DNA of 64,000 bases from Taxillus chinensis (lineage: Eukaryota; Streptophyta; Magnoliopsida; Santalales; Loranthaceae). A program made the position numbers and the translations under genes. Under the pieces are notes generated by a model. The model was given only the letters and a program-made list of their open reading frames with translations. It was not told the DNA's origin and made no database searches. Positions within the stretch are counted from its first letter, which is position 1; every line of letters begins with the position of its first letter. Shown here piece by piece: positions 48,911 through 61,306 of the stretch. The DNA is taken from assembly GCA_023512835.1 (NCBI GenBank), contig CM042087.1, positions 40,986,517 through 41,050,516 on the forward strand, given 5' to 3'.

Positions 48911-50533
48911 CAATTGCCTTCTGGAAAGTCGCATTATTCAATTACTCTTTAACAGATTCATTCTCTTCCCTGCATACGCCTCGCAAATGGTTTTAAGAGT
49001 TACTCTCAATAACTCGTCACAGCTCTAAATTTCTGCCTCGATTGATTTCTTCCAACACTGGCTAATGACAACCTAACAAATTCTTCTAATGACAACCAAT
49101 CCTCATAAAAACTCATAATTCAGCAAGAACCTGCTTGATGGTCACAAGCTTCAAGCTAAGCTAGCACAAAAGTGGCTGGCTTATATTATTACATAATATA
49201 AACTATGGTCAGAACCCAAAACCCACACAATTCAGCGAGAAGCAGCTTACTGACCAAGAACTCAATGCTTCACCTACAATTTCATTGAGTTTAATATAGC
49301 ACAGAACAAGCTATAAATTACATTTATTTATGAACCCCTACTTATTTATTTATTCAGCTATCCAGGAACCCCTTACAATTACATCTATTCAGGTAGCTAA
49401 CCCTTAGTTATTTATTTATTTATTCAAAAATGTTACGTTGAAAATATATTAATGTGAAACAAATAGAAGAGAGTCTCAAAAGGAAGTTTAACAGCTTCGG
49501 CAATTAAACTGTCATGATGGCTAATAAGCCTAAAGAAACTGTCAATTATTTTGTTGGTATTTGATCCTTACAGGACCAGATTACAAAAAAAAGAGAGCTC
49601 TCAATTTACCAACACAAAAATTATCTTGTAGGTCCATTAAGCACACTCCTACCATCGCGATAAACATGGAAAAATAACCTTTTGAGTGGTCATCCAAACA
49701 ACTTTTGGCCACCATCCATTGAATCTTTCTAATATTAATTTGTCTTTTTCTAAGAACAAAGAGCAGATACATATATCTAAGAGCCAGAATCCGAAGCTAT
49801 TACAACAGGCCCTATGACACATCTGTACAACCAGATTGGAAACACATCTATGGAAGAAATCTTTTTAGTGAACAAAAATCCCAACAAAAATCCCAACAAA
49901 ACATCATAAAATCATGTGATTTATCATTCCAAAATCATTTGAAGTTGCTAATCTACTTCCAATTCAACAGAGGTAGCAGCCTGACAACGTATCAATGAAT
50001 CGAAGCAAAATGCCATACATCCTAACAAATCAACGCATCATAAAGAAGAAGAAAACTGCTATCCGTAAAACTGCTTTTCGCCTAGATTTCAGACAGACAA
50101 CACAATCACGAGAATGGACATGCAAAACCCAATATTGTGCTTAATCCAAAAACAAAATCAGTGAAATCCAAACACAGAATCAACAATAGCCACTACGGCG
50201 TGTAACAATGCATCAACCTACAATACAACTCAGGGGTCAATGGTTTCTTTGGACTCCACCGCTGTGCATTAGACAAAAACAGTGGCACAAATTTTCTCCA
50301 AACCCCACCAGACAGTTGCATAACCAAACCAACGAGAAATCACTAAAAATTGATAACAAAAATCCCACAAAGTTGCAATGTCAAACTGAATAAATCATCC
50401 AAAATTAGGAAATGACACAAGTTTTTCAAGGGGAACGCAATAGTATAAGTCCAACAGCACAGCAGAGAAAAAAATGAGAAACCTCGGATCGATCGCAACA
50501 AAACTAACACGCGATCATCGATTAGCCAACCGA
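48911..50533. other. Intergenic, includes uL11 3' UTR
   Basis: No coding exon seen. The right-hand few hundred bases should be the 3' UTR of the minus-strand uL11 gene; no confident polyadenylation site could be picked. Confidence 0.5.
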
Positions 50534-51034
50534 TCAATCGAGAGGGACCTCGACGTCCCCGCTCGTGATCTCCTGCTGCAAATCCTTGGGGTCCTTGCCG
50601 TCGACGGTACACCCGACCGACACGCACGTCCCCAGAATCTCCTTTACGGTCCCGGACAAGTCCTTGGCCATGGACCTCGGACGCATGATCTTGGCGATCT
50701 CGACCACGTCGTCGAGGGAGATGTTGCCGCCGTGCTTGATGTTCTTCGTCTTCTTGCGGTCGCGCTCCGGCTCCTTGAGGGACTTGATGACCAGCGCGGA
50801 GGCGGAGGGGACGACAGCAACCTTAGCCTGCCTGTTTTGGACCGTGAGCTTGACAGTAACCCTGAGGCCCTTCCATTCCTTGGCGGTCTCCTTGGCGATG
50901 TCTTCCCCGATCTTCTTGGGGGAGAGACCGAGGGGGCCGATTTTGGGGGCGAGAGAGCTGGCGGCGCCGACTTCTCCGCCGGTGACACGGACACAGACTT
51001 CGACAACCTGCGTCGGATCGAATTTCGGCGGCAT
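50534..51034 (-). CDS. RPL12: 60S ribosomal protein L12 (uL11)
   Basis: Intronless 166-residue protein, the full length of eukaryotic L12. It starts [20 protein letters not shown] and carries the uL11 core: the [23 protein letters not shown] segment is split here as [11 protein letters not shown] (N-terminal domain, proline-rich) and [16 protein letters not shown], and the C-terminal rRNA-binding domain contains [13 protein letters not shown] and [16 protein letters not shown]. uL11 binds 28S rRNA at the base of the P stalk in the GTPase-associated centre and takes part in elongation-factor binding. A telo-box and TATA box lie just upstream, typical of plant ribosomal protein genes. Plants usually keep several near-identical copies, so this is one member. 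Confidence 0.97.
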   Translation of the reverse strand: MPPKFDPTQVVEVCVRVTGGEVGAASSLAPKIGPLGLSPKKIGEDIAKETAKEWKGLRVTVKLTVQNRQAKVAVVPSASALVIKSLKEPERDRKKTKNIKHGGNISLDDVVEIAKIMRPRSMAKDLSGTVKEILGTCVSVGCTVDGKDPKDLQQEITSGDVEVPLD

Positions 51035-51118
51035 GGCTGCGGCGGCAGAGGATTTGTCAGGAGCGAAGCAGTGCGCTACTACGACAGAAGAGAGACGATT
51101 GAAGTGTGATAGAGCGAG

Positions 51119-51137
51119 TTATATACGGCTAGGGTTT
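51119..51137 (-). promoter_or_regulatory. TATA box and telo-box of RPL12
   Basis: On the minus strand AAACCCTA (51130-51137) lies five bases upstream of TATATAA (51119-51125), about 85-100 bases before the ATG. The telo-box is a known element of plant ribosomal protein and translation-factor promoters, working with TCP and Myb-like factors. Confidence 0.7.
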
Positions 51138-51139
51138 TT

Positions 51140-53909
51140 TGCGATAAGGGCGTGTTTGGTTTGTTCCGTTTATGGGAATTTTAAATTTTGTTGTGCATTA
51201 TGGCATGTCAATATGGCATATTCAAATTCAACAAACAAAACTAATAATAAAAATATTATTATTATTAGTAAGCAGTCATTCATTTTTGTTGGGTAATTAA
51301 AATTAGCATTTGCATTATTTTATTATTACTAAATATCCATTACGTGCCATTTGGATTAAAATTCAACAAACATATCAAAACAAAACAAAAAAAAAAAGCC
51401 ATAACCAATTGAAATTAATGTAGGATTTAAAATCGTGGTAAACGCTTGAAACTGATTGTGCCAAGCAAATATTAAATTTGTTAGATATGATATCGTTTGA
51501 TAGATAATTCAACTTTTAACCCTTTTTTTGAACCAACTATTAAATAGTTTTTTAAAGTATAGTTCAAATATAATAGAGGTAATATATGAAATTTAAGTAT
51601 AACCGGCTTGTGTTGCCATGAATAAACACCACACCAAACAATTGTTATGTCATAGTGCATAATAGCAAATTTTCAAATACACTTAAGGAAAAACTAGTAA
51701 GTAGTCATATGCTGATTTTTCTAATCTTTTTTAATGATACTTTATAGTACCATGGGTAAAACAGGTCATTGAACTTTTTAATGATAATTTATTTAGATTG
51801 TTGATTTCAATTTTTCTCAATGGAGTCATGATACTATTATTATTTTTATTCGAAACTCATTTCTTGATTTTATTAACAAACATACCATTTTTTAATTACG
51901 TGTAACTCACTTACCCTTTTTTTTTAAATTCTTATACTAAAACTATGAGACATCCTAGTGGCTCCACGTACATCACTTGCTTCATTTGAGGCATTTTGAT
52001 TCAGAGGGGGGATGATGAATGTGGAATTTAATTAATTGGAACATTGCTCCGAAGTTGTCTTCCCTGATTGCTTCCATGAAATGTGTTTAAATTGCTATCG
52101 TGATTGATAATTTCATGCTCCTTTTGAAAATCATATGTATTCGTCTTGCATTCCTTAGTATTTATAATCTTACTTCCTGCTCTCGTGAGAACATGAGGTC
52201 AAGATCATCTTGCCCATTTAGTTGACTTATGGGTCCTCACATGCAACAAACATTCAAGGTTCAGAAAATATATTGTTTTAGTTTCATGCATTTAATGTGT
52301 TGATTGTTATTGTATTTGTGTTTTTCATTTTGGTGATCTTGCTGCTTTTAGCATAGTTTCGTTGACGAGTACTAATGTTAGATGCAATAAGTTTCCATAC
52401 TTCTTAATGTAGGCGACCTTGTGTGGAAAGGCAATTGTGCCTCATATACTACTGTTCGATCACACCAACGGAACACTTTGTTCGATTACACCATGCTAAA
52501 AAGATTTTCGATATCATGGAATATTTAACGGGGATAACCACATGTTAACAGGCTCTGATACTAACATTATAACTCGAAAATTTCGACATCTTATGCCTCA
52601 AAATCAATCCTTAAACACTTCCTAGCAAGTTATAGGTATACTGTCATAATTCAAAATGCATAAAAAACACATAATTCTCAACTAACATGAATATAGATAA
52701 ACTATAACTAAGTTTTACTGAGACCATTATAACAACCTTAATCAAGTCCGAGCACATAGTTATAGTTATAGGGCTAGCATTGTGGAATGCGTGTAAAACG
52801 GTTTCATATGGAGCCATGTTCATACGTGGGGGAGTACACCGTTAGTTTACGTGCACCCAAACTTAAGTTTCTTTTATTCTCTGGCCCCGGTGCAAATCGA
52901 AGCTTGAAGCCCTTTGCGGTGAATTAAAAAGAAAAAATAAATTTTAAAATATTATGTTATTAAGTTTAAAATAAATTAATTTAATTAAAAGTTAAAAATA
53001 AAAATTGAAGGCATATATTTTAAAGTAACAAATTTGAGCTTATTTTAATTTAATAATAATATATGTTAAAAAAATAGTTTTTTAAATTTTTTTAATTATT
53101 TTTATTTTTAAATATAATTTCAATTTTGTTGTGATATTAAAATAAGTTTTTTTTAAAAAGAGTTAATATAAAAAAATACACTTTTTTTAAAACATATTTT
53201 CTATTACAAAATAAAAATTATTTTGTAATACTATACATAACGATTGGTCGTGATGATTTATCATATCACAATCCAATAATCTTTAAGCTGAACAATCTTT
53301 AAAAATATTTCAATATTTAAATTGAACAATCTTTACGTTCAATTCTTTGTTTCATGAACTTATTTGTTAATAGGTCGATTGTTATGTGAATGATAGTTTG
53401 AAGCTCCATTACTTATTATTTTATATTATAATTACTTACATACATAGAGATGTTTATCACAGTTAATATATACTAGCTAGTGTCGTATATATGAGTAGAG
53501 TCCGGACTCATCCAACTTTCCTTCGGGAGTCTTGGTGCCCCTACGCTGTACATGTTGCAGCAGTGCATATATATCAGTAGAACAGTAAAGTGTATATGGA
53601 CTCCAAACTGAGCACTCATATTTATCCGGTATCTGATTCGCAGCCAGGAAAAGAAAGAAAAACACATTTGATATAATAAGATAGCTGCTTTAATCATCGC
53701 AAGCACGAATTTGAGGCCCCAACACACACGTATGGCTACTTGGAGTCATTGACTCTTGCAACTTTCTTTCTCATGCCCATTCACATGCAATGATCATCTT
53801 GGATCATAAAGGTGATAGATAGAGCAGAGTCAGAGAGATATAGCACAGCTTGTAGCTGAGGAAGCATGTTCTGGATGAGCAGCTATATAGTATCAGTGCA
53901 AGCTTTTGA
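51140..53909. other. AT-rich intergenic DNA
   Basis: No coding exon seen. 52.9-53.2 kb is extremely AT-rich. The last part should hold the 3' UTR of the C2H2 gene on the minus strand. Confidence 0.55.
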
Positions 53910-55718
53910 CTATTTTGTTAAGGAAGGAAATGAGCCGGCGTGGCCGTCTCCCGCAGGCTCACACACCCCCCCGCCCCAGTACTCATCAAAGTCCATGCCA
54001 CTTCCTTCCTCGGGGAGCTCATTCAGATCAAATCCCAACAACAATTTCCCTACCCCGCCAAGACCACTTGCTTCCACCTCCATGGCCGCCGCCGCAACCT
54101 GCTCTCCGGTGACTAGTTCCTTTGGTGGTAGTGGTGGAACTTGGGGGCGATGGTGGTGGTGTTGGTTCTTGAGCTTGTTGTGGCTTGACCTGTGACCGCC
54201 CAGCGCCTGGTGGGTGGAGAACGATTTGTTGCAGGTGCTGCACTTGTACTTTTCGTCAACCGGCGCTTCACCTCCGTCGTCCAGCACCGTGTCCAAATCC
54301 CTGAGCTTCATTCTTTTCTTCTGTTTCTTTTGCTTCAAGGTGATGAGACTCGCCTCCTCACTCCTCGCTTTGTTCTTCGTCGTCGTCACCATTGTCGTCT
54401 TTTTCTTGTGACCGCCACCATCTTCTTCCACGGATCTCCAGCAGCTCCTATCCTCCTCCTCGCCCTCTTGCTTCAATTTGGGGTGTTTCATATTGGATCT
54501 ACGACGACCGTGATGTTCATGCTGCTGCTGATCAAGACGATGGGGATCATCGGCCGGCGTTCCCAACAGCACCTGAGATTGTCCCTTCTTTGTCCCTTCT
54601 ACCTCCAACAAGTCCTCCTCCATTGGTGATCTCCTCTTGTTATTATCGTACGTACTGTCGTTATATCCTGCATTCCTACTCGCCGTGGAATCGTACTGTT
54701 GGTGTTGGTAGGAGGAAAAAGGACGCCCCTGGGCCAACAGCATGAGATTATAGACGGCATCTGGAATGTGCTCCTCCGATCCAGATCCCGAACCAGCTGC
54801 GTCGGACCAGGACGAAGCAGAAGCAGCTGCGGCTAGTCCCGTAGATTGATCAGATGGATCAGAGGAGCCACTGGAAGTACCACAGATCTTGCGCCCTCGC
54901 TTATCTGTCCTGGACCACCCTCTAAACTTCCGAGCTAAATCAACCGCGGCCACCGGTGGATTCGGGTTGGGGTGGGGAGGCATTGCTTTTGCTTCCGCAT
55001 CCACCGCCGCCGCAGCAGCTACTGCGTCGTTGGTGGTGTTGGTCGAATCAATCTGCTCACCGAAATCGATGTTTCGACGGGCGATGGCATCCGACAGGGT
55101 GGACGAGGAGCTGTTCTCGTTGGGAGGGTGGGGCGGGGTGGGAGCGGGAGCTGGTGGCTGAATCCCCCTCCAGTCCCTCTCCGGGTGGCACCTCATGTGA
55201 CCAAACAGCGACTTCATGGACGAGAATGTCTTGCCACAAAGCGAGCACACCGGGATCATCATTCCCGGCCCGGCGCTGCTGTTGTTGTTGACGCGGCGCT
55301 GGAACTGGGGCTTCATCAGGAGGGCACCAACCCCTCCGCCGCCGCTAGCCTTTCCATGAGTACTGGCTTGAACGTGGACTCTCATGTGACCTCCCAGAGC
55401 TTTCCCGGAGCTGAAGCCTTTGTTGCAGATACCGCAAACCCGACGAACCTCTTTCGCACTACCTCCTTCATTACTGATCTCCTTGTTCTTGTCGCTTCCT
55501 GGAGTACTGTTCGTGTTGGTGTTTTGATGCTGATGCTGCTGATCTTTAACGCCGCCTGGCGCTATCAAGCTCAGTAACCTTTCTTCCCCAGGGCTCACCT
55601 GATGATCATCATGATGATCCGACGCCGCCTCCTCCTCCCACTTGTGGATCTTGAGCTTGATGCACAGTCGTCCATTGCTCGGCAATTCCTTTTTTCTATC
55701 GTCTTGATGATCCTCCAT
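53910..55718 (-). CDS. ZAT-type C2H2 zinc-finger protein with EAR motif
   Basis: Intronless, 602 residues. Three plant-type C2H2 fingers are seen: Cys95/Cys98-His111/His115 with SGKALGGH, Cys158/Cys161-His174/His178 with SMKSLFGH followed by the conserved HPERDWRG, and Cys493/Cys496-His509/His513 with THQALGGH. QALGGH-type fingers bind DNA. The C-terminal FDLNELP (563-569) is a DLNxxP EAR motif that recruits TOPLESS-type corepressors, so the protein is probably a nuclear transcriptional repressor. The regions between are low-complexity (H, Q, S, A and K rich), with basic stretches around 455-480. The layout resembles the ZAT1/4/9 group; fingers 1-2 are close together and finger 3 is ~315 residues away, a longer spacer than usual. 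The target genes are unknown. Confidence 0.94.
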   Translation of the reverse strand: MEDHQDDRKKELPSNGRLCIKLKIHKWEEEAASDHHDDHQVSPGEERLLSLIAPGGVKDQQHQHQNTNTNSTPGSDKNKEISNEGGSAKEVRRVCGICNKGFSSGKALGGHMRVHVQASTHGKASGGGGVGALLMKPQFQRRVNNNSSAGPGMMIPVCSLCGKTFSSMKSLFGHMRCHPERDWRGIQPPAPAPTPPHPPNENSSSSTLSDAIARRNIDFGEQIDSTNTTNDAVAAAAAVDAEAKAMPPHPNPNPPVAAVDLARKFRGWSRTDKRGRKICGTSSGSSDPSDQSTGLAAAASASSWSDAAGSGSGSEEHIPDAVYNLMLLAQGRPFSSYQHQQYDSTASRNAGYNDSTYDNNKRRSPMEEDLLEVEGTKKGQSQVLLGTPADDPHRLDQQQHEHHGRRRSNMKHPKLKQEGEEEDRSCWRSVEEDGGGHKKKTTMVTTTKNKARSEEASLITLKQKKQKKRMKLRDLDTVLDDGGEAPVDEKYKCSTCNKSFSTHQALGGHRSSHNKLKNQHHHHRPQVPPLPPKELVTGEQVAAAAMEVEASGLGGVGKLLLGFDLNELPEEGSGMDFDEYWGGGVCEPAGDGHAGSFPSLTK

Positions 55719-56240
55719 GTTGCCTATAAACTATAGGTAGGCTCAGATTTAAATTTCTCTAGCTATCTAGGTGATGATTTTTGTTTCAAAAACAAAAACA
55801 AAACTTATTGTTGAGAAATTTAAACCCAAAGCAAAGATGAGTGAGAACGAAAACTATATACTACGTACTATATATATGGTCTAGCTTGCTATTATATATA
55901 TATATATAAAGAGAGAGAGAGAGAGAGAGGGAAGCAAAAGACATTTGGAGTGAAGAACATATAGCTAGGTATAGAAGCATATGGATGGATAGATAGATAT
56001 GGAAAATAGGTATATATATGAAATCAATTAATCCCAAGCCTAATCGAGAGGGAGTTGAGCTGAGCTGAGCTGGTGAGCTGAGTCGGCCAGGAAAAAAGAA
56101 AAAAAAAGATTCATATATATGGATGTAGGAAAGGTGAAGGGGTCGCTCAACAGGCTAAACAAAGAAGTTGAAGACGAAGAGATTGGGAGAGAGAGGGCGA
56201 GGGAGAGGGAGAGGATAACTCTCCTTAACTGCTGGTATGA
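55719..56240 (-). promoter_or_regulatory. Leader and promoter of C2H2 gene
   Basis: A TATA-like stretch (ATATATATAG, ~55868-55878) lies ~150 bases upstream of the ATG. (AT)n is at 55893-55908 and (GA)n at 55911-55929; purine-rich GAGA-like DNA extends to 56216. Promoter limits are inferred. Confidence 0.4.
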
Positions 56241-57706
56241 TTAATATTGACTGGCACGTTTTCACAAGAGATTTCATTCCCTTAACTTCGTCTTCTTAAT
56301 TAACAACCGTTTTAATTGAATTATAAAACCAATAAAATAACTTCTTCTTCTTAAAAAAAAAAAAGAAAAAGAAAAAGAAAAAGAAAAAAAAGGAGATATG
56401 AGCAACCCATTTTTTAAAGGTAAATTTAATAGAAAATACACGCAACATTAATAACACAAATCTTGCTAAAATAATGAATTTTAATTTTCGTGTATTGATT
56501 GGTATATTTTTGACGTGCTTGCTTGTTTTACGAGATTTTATTGACTCCTCCTAGCTAGCTAGAAATTTGTAGCCTCAGATTATATTATACATATACACAT
56601 ATTCTCTGCAATAAATTTACTACTTAATTTATAAGCAAAATCTTATACATAGTATGAATTTAATTGCAGTATTAACCCTCCTTCCTATTTTATTTTATTT
56701 AGTTATTATTATAAAAATAATTAAATAAAAAAAAACCCAAAACCAGTCTGGTATATATAATCTTCCACAGCTCAGCTGCGTGATATAATATGAATCTTGA
56801 CATGTATTATTATTATTATTATTTTGATAATTGCACGCTTATCGTTTATTCATCATTTTTCAGAAGGAAACACCTACGCTTGCACGTATCAGTGATTCAG
56901 TCGTCCAATGTCCGTTGCGGGCGCGCCTTCTTTGACCGTCTGTAAACGACAATCGAACTCCTCAATGAATGCGTGCGAGCCAAGGACGAAGACGAATAAC
57001 GACCCTTCTGTCACTGCCACCATCAGCCCGATGGTGTCACAGTGAAAGATTTCTTATCATTCCATTCCCCAAAAAAGAGACCGCTTGGGCACAACTTTCA
57101 CCTTCCAGAACCAGGCAGGCACCACTTTTTGCCTGCAGTAATTATTTTTAAATACAGAAAATTAAAAATAATATAATATTATTTTTATTTTAAGATATTA
57201 AATACTTTTTTTATTTTTTATTTTATGTATCTAAAAACAATAATTACTTTTTAAAAATAAAAATAAAATAATAACATACCGTTAATATTGGATAAACACA
57301 ATGTTAGATGTGGGATAAAAAAATTTCTTAGTTTGAAATTAGAACCTTTTTTTTTTTTCGTCAAATAAAATACATATATAGAATGATACTAACGAAAAAA
57401 ATAAAATGAATGCAATCGCCGTTACCATCACCGTCTCTCTCCATGTATATATATCATGATATATATATTTAATATTATTAGTTAAAAATATATAATCCCC
57501 AAAAATAAGAATGCTAATTCTTATTATATATATATAGATAATAAAAACCTTTAATCAAAACTATTAAATTAAAATTTAATGATTCAAATTCAAATTTAAT
57601 TTTATTATAATAATTTACAGTTAAATAAAAATCTAATTATATAGCGATTCAGATTAAAATTCTTATTATAGAATACTAACCTTACATTCTCACTATAACA
57701 AAACTC

Positions 57707-57741
<35 letters not shown>

Positions 57742-58061
57742 GTTACACACACTAGCGTGTTTAATTAAAAATTTATGAAAATAATAACTATATAAAAAAG
57801 GATGCATACACCCAGGAGGGTGCACAGACAAAACACATTTAAGCCAGACAAAAACAACCATGGACAAAATCATTGACATGATTGTCTAGACACAACCGCA
57901 AGCAGTCTTTTCAGTGTGCAATATAAAGGAGAGCGTGAGGGTTTTATACACAAACAGTTATCCGTCACACAAAATCCGCAAGGGGGAGGGATCCTAAAAT
58001 TACAATAATATCAAACAGCATATTACGGAGAGAAACAGCAGCGAGGGAATTTTTTTTATTA
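56241..58061. other. AT-rich intergenic DNA
   Basis: No coding exon. Contains an AAAAG-type repeat at ~56362-56390 and (AT)n at 57707-57733. The right end should hold the 3' UTR of the CASP-like gene. Confidence 0.55.
57707..57733. repeat. (AT)n microsatellite
   Basis: About 13 AT units followed by ACACAC. Confidence 0.95.
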
Positions 58062-61000
58062 CTATTTTGCTGCCAGCGACCAAAAATTAAGAAAAAATGA
58101 TGGCGAGACGACAAACCAGCTCAGAAAGGTCATAGCAGTAGCAGTTTGGAATTGCAAACAATGGTTCATTGCACAATTGTTGAGATCATTGCCTATAAGT
58201 ATGGTGATGCCAGCAGATGCAGAAGCTGCTGCAAATGTAAGCGCAGCTGTAAGCTGCAGGTAAAACAAACGGAAAAGCCAGTCAATTTGAGAAGAGAAAT
58301 ATACAAAACTAGATACCAAACAAGAACTATATTGCTACGGCTGCGGTTCATTTTGGCAAATGTTATGTCCAAAATTGGGTATTCCTTCTCGTCAGTTCCA
58401 AACCACCCTGAATATCTTCCCAAACATAATGGAAAATTATAATTAAAAATAAATCAGTCACAGTTTTCACCAACTTAGCTTGACATGGGAAAACTAAATC
58501 TCACTGTATCAAAACAGGTGTTTGATTTCCTAAATCTCACTATATCAAAACGGGAGTTTGATTATGTTATAAGAATAACATAATCATTAAGGCCCCGTTT
58601 TGTACCATGATATTATTTTTAAAATCAAGATTGTTTTTGAAGTGGTCCGATTTTAAAAGTATTCATTTTTTTAGTGGTGAAAATTTATTTAAACTTATCG
58701 TTTTTTAAAAAATCATATTAAAAAAAAAACAAAAAATTATCAAACAAGGACTAAGTTTTTAAAAATAGTTTACATTAACTATAAATAATAATAAATAAAT
58801 ATTTAATTAATAAATTTAGAAGAAACAATACTGAAAATTTTGAATGTGACATTACTAAAAAAAAGGTCTAATGTTTCTGATCCAAAAATCATGAAATTAT
58901 ATTTTTTTATTTTAAAACAGCCAAGGCATGAAAAATGAAAGCAAAAACGTGTTGACCCAAACAAACGTTCATTTTGTGGTGATCAATAATCAATTAAGAT
59001 TAGTCATCTATTCGTTTGCGAATTCAGCTGCAACCCCCCCCTGTCCTACAAATGCCCTCCCTAAACTAGTATGCACTAATGCCCTTACTAAATATGGCCA
59101 ACTCACATTGTGTGGTGATCAAGTCATCAAGGGCGTTGTAGACTTGTCCAACAAGGAATGGAACAAATTTGGTAACTAATTATGTCTGCATACGATGCAT
59201 ACATTCAACATCCCATCTACAGTCTTCCTCCAGCCACATTTAACGATTATGACACATGACAGTGCAGTCTCTTTGCATGTATTCAAATTCATATGTTTCA
59301 TGGCAAATTAAATTAAAATCATGAATGCAAAGGGCCATGTTTTGGGATGACAATACGGTTAACGCATGCAAGCACCCCTTGTATCGGGCATTATAAGTAT
59401 GGGTGTTAAACGGGCTAGAGGCTTGCGGGCTGGCCCGTCATATGGGCCAGTCTGGGATTTGAAAATAATAATTATAATTATTAAAATAATGGCCCAGCCC
59501 GCGGGTCGGGCCGGGCTAGAAAATTCCGACCCATTTAAAAGCAGGCCTAAACGGGCTCAATCCGTTTAGGCCCGGGCTCGACCTGTTTAATACCCCCTAG
59601 CGAGAACTTAAAATAGAATATTAGGTTGCGTGGAAATCTATGAAATAATAAAAATGATCTAATCACCAAACTGTGCATATTTTAAAGGTGTGAGTTCAAT
59701 AAAATACAAAAGCTTCCCCACAACACAAATACAATCAACAAAAACAAATGGTTTTTACATTCAATAGTGCTTGATTGCATCAAATCAAGTCTAGTCCTCA
59801 CTAATGCTGATAAATAAAGTTATCACAAAATGAAATCAATTCTAGAGTTTGTTAAGAAGGTATCTAAATTTGACAGTTACTGATTTTCCTATTTGCTAGA
59901 ACTATCAGAAATCATATTCTTACCCCATCCCCTATGGCAAACAGGCAAACAACTCTGTATTTTCGCAAGCAACGGCGTACTAGAAGTGCATATGTATCAA
60001 CAATCGCAAGAGAGAAGCTCCACAAAAATTGCAATGCCACAACAGCAACCATGTAGCTGAAAAGGCATACATCAGATTCAGAATACATGGTATGAAAACC
60101 AAAATGCAGACTGGATGTTTAAAATAAAGTTTAAATCTGGTATATTTCATCATCTTCTTAAGCCATGCCTACACATTTTAGGGGGGCAAGAAAATAAACA
60201 ATTAAACTACCAGTAGACTATATGCAAATAAAACTACTCGAGTCAGGTGAAGTATTGTTCAGAGAAAATTTGGATAAAATACATGAATGAGACAAACTGT
60301 TAGGAGCCTGTTTCATAAGTGTATGAGTTGGTCACAGTAGCTTACAGCTAATACAAGCTGCCTAAAAATGCATGTAAATGTTTATGACATTATATAACTT
60401 ACTATATGCTGAATGAATGTAGATTATTTTTTCAATTTTCATAGACTGATTTAATTTTTACAAAACGTATGAATTAAGTAGTTTTTGGTTCATATGCTGC
60501 CCTTTTATGTCATTTTAATCATTTCGCTACCGAACAAGTTTCAGCTACATATACAACATGTACAAAGCTTTCAGCATGTTTTTCCAAATATCAAACAATC
60601 TCAGTAACCCCATTCACCTTCATATCGAAAAATAAAATAAAATAACTCATGTCTAGGTGATAAGATTTCAAAGACGAGGGCAAAATCCTGCTTGTTCTAC
60701 CTATCACAACCCGAACATTGCTAATAGTAACATAAATAGTATAATCATCAATTCAGCACATAAACACTTGTGGAACTTTCAAAGTCGGTGAAGTGAATCA
60801 GCACGACTTTTTTCATATTATGTTGCATCACGAGGCACAGTGAATCGTTGTAGTATTTCCGTGAACAGAGACGATCAAAACAGGTAGCAAACATAGCCAA
60901 GATATTGAAAAATATTTATAAAAAAACCAAACGAAGCAAAACAAAACAAAATATTCTGTCTTGTCGCATAAAAAACACAGTTCCCATATCATAATTCATG

Positions 61001-61306
61001 CCACTCCTCACATACGATGGAGCGCAACAACATCCAGAAATATGGAGGGCAGAGGGAGGGGCGTCAGCCATACCGGAAGGCGGTGACGGAAGGGAAGTCG
61101 GAGGTGGAGGCCATGACGCAGAGAGCGGCGAGGGCGAAGACGAACTGGAGGCAGCGGAGGGCCAGGCCACCAGCGGTTCCGGGCATGCCCTGGATGTCCT
61201 TCATCCTGATCCTGGGAGGCGGAACTCCGACGAGGGCATCGGTGGTGGGAGGCGGCGGCGGCGGCGGCGCCTCCACCGGGTGCACCGTAGGGTGGCTCAA
61301 TCTCAT
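58062..61306 (-). CDS. CASP-like membrane protein, CASPL5A type
   Basis: Three exons, 61074-61306, 59924-60056 and 58062-58253, with GT-AG junctions in phase, give 185 residues. CASP-like proteins are four-helix plasma-membrane proteins (MARVEL-related); true CASPs scaffold Casparian strips, whereas most CASPLs have no known role. The N-terminus [12 protein letters not shown] and the segment [13 protein letters not shown] before helix 1 are typical of group 5A. Helices are at about 47-67, 79-104, 123-143 and 160-182. The second extracellular loop carries GNDLNNC and NHC. Nearly all of the 3.2-kb span is intron, and intron 2 (58254-59923) carries two MITE-like elements. The ATG (61306) gives the family N-terminus exactly. 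Group assignment is from remembered family sequences. Confidence 0.92.
58589..58757. mobile_element. Possible small MITE in CASPL intron 2
   Basis: Left end AGGCCCCGTTTTGTACC and right end, reverse complemented, TAGTCCTTGTTTGATAA look like imperfect inverted termini around an A/T-rich core of ~170 bases. Similarity is weak. Confidence 0.3.
59401..59596. mobile_element. GC-rich MITE in CASPL intron 2
   Basis: A ~195-base element starts GGGTGTTAAACGGGCT and ends in the inverted counterpart (reverse complement GGGGTATTAAACAGGTC). The interior has nested GGCCC/GGGCC palindromes, unlike the AT-rich flanks. Termini and composition match hAT-type miniature elements seen in many plant genomes. No clear target duplication. 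Confidence 0.6.

Noticed and set aside
50474..51296. Two long plus-strand frames across the uL11 locus
   Set aside because: Antisense shadows of the uL11 coding sequence.
54192..55577. Several plus-strand frames of 90-200 codons
   Set aside because: Antisense shadows of the single-exon C2H2 gene.
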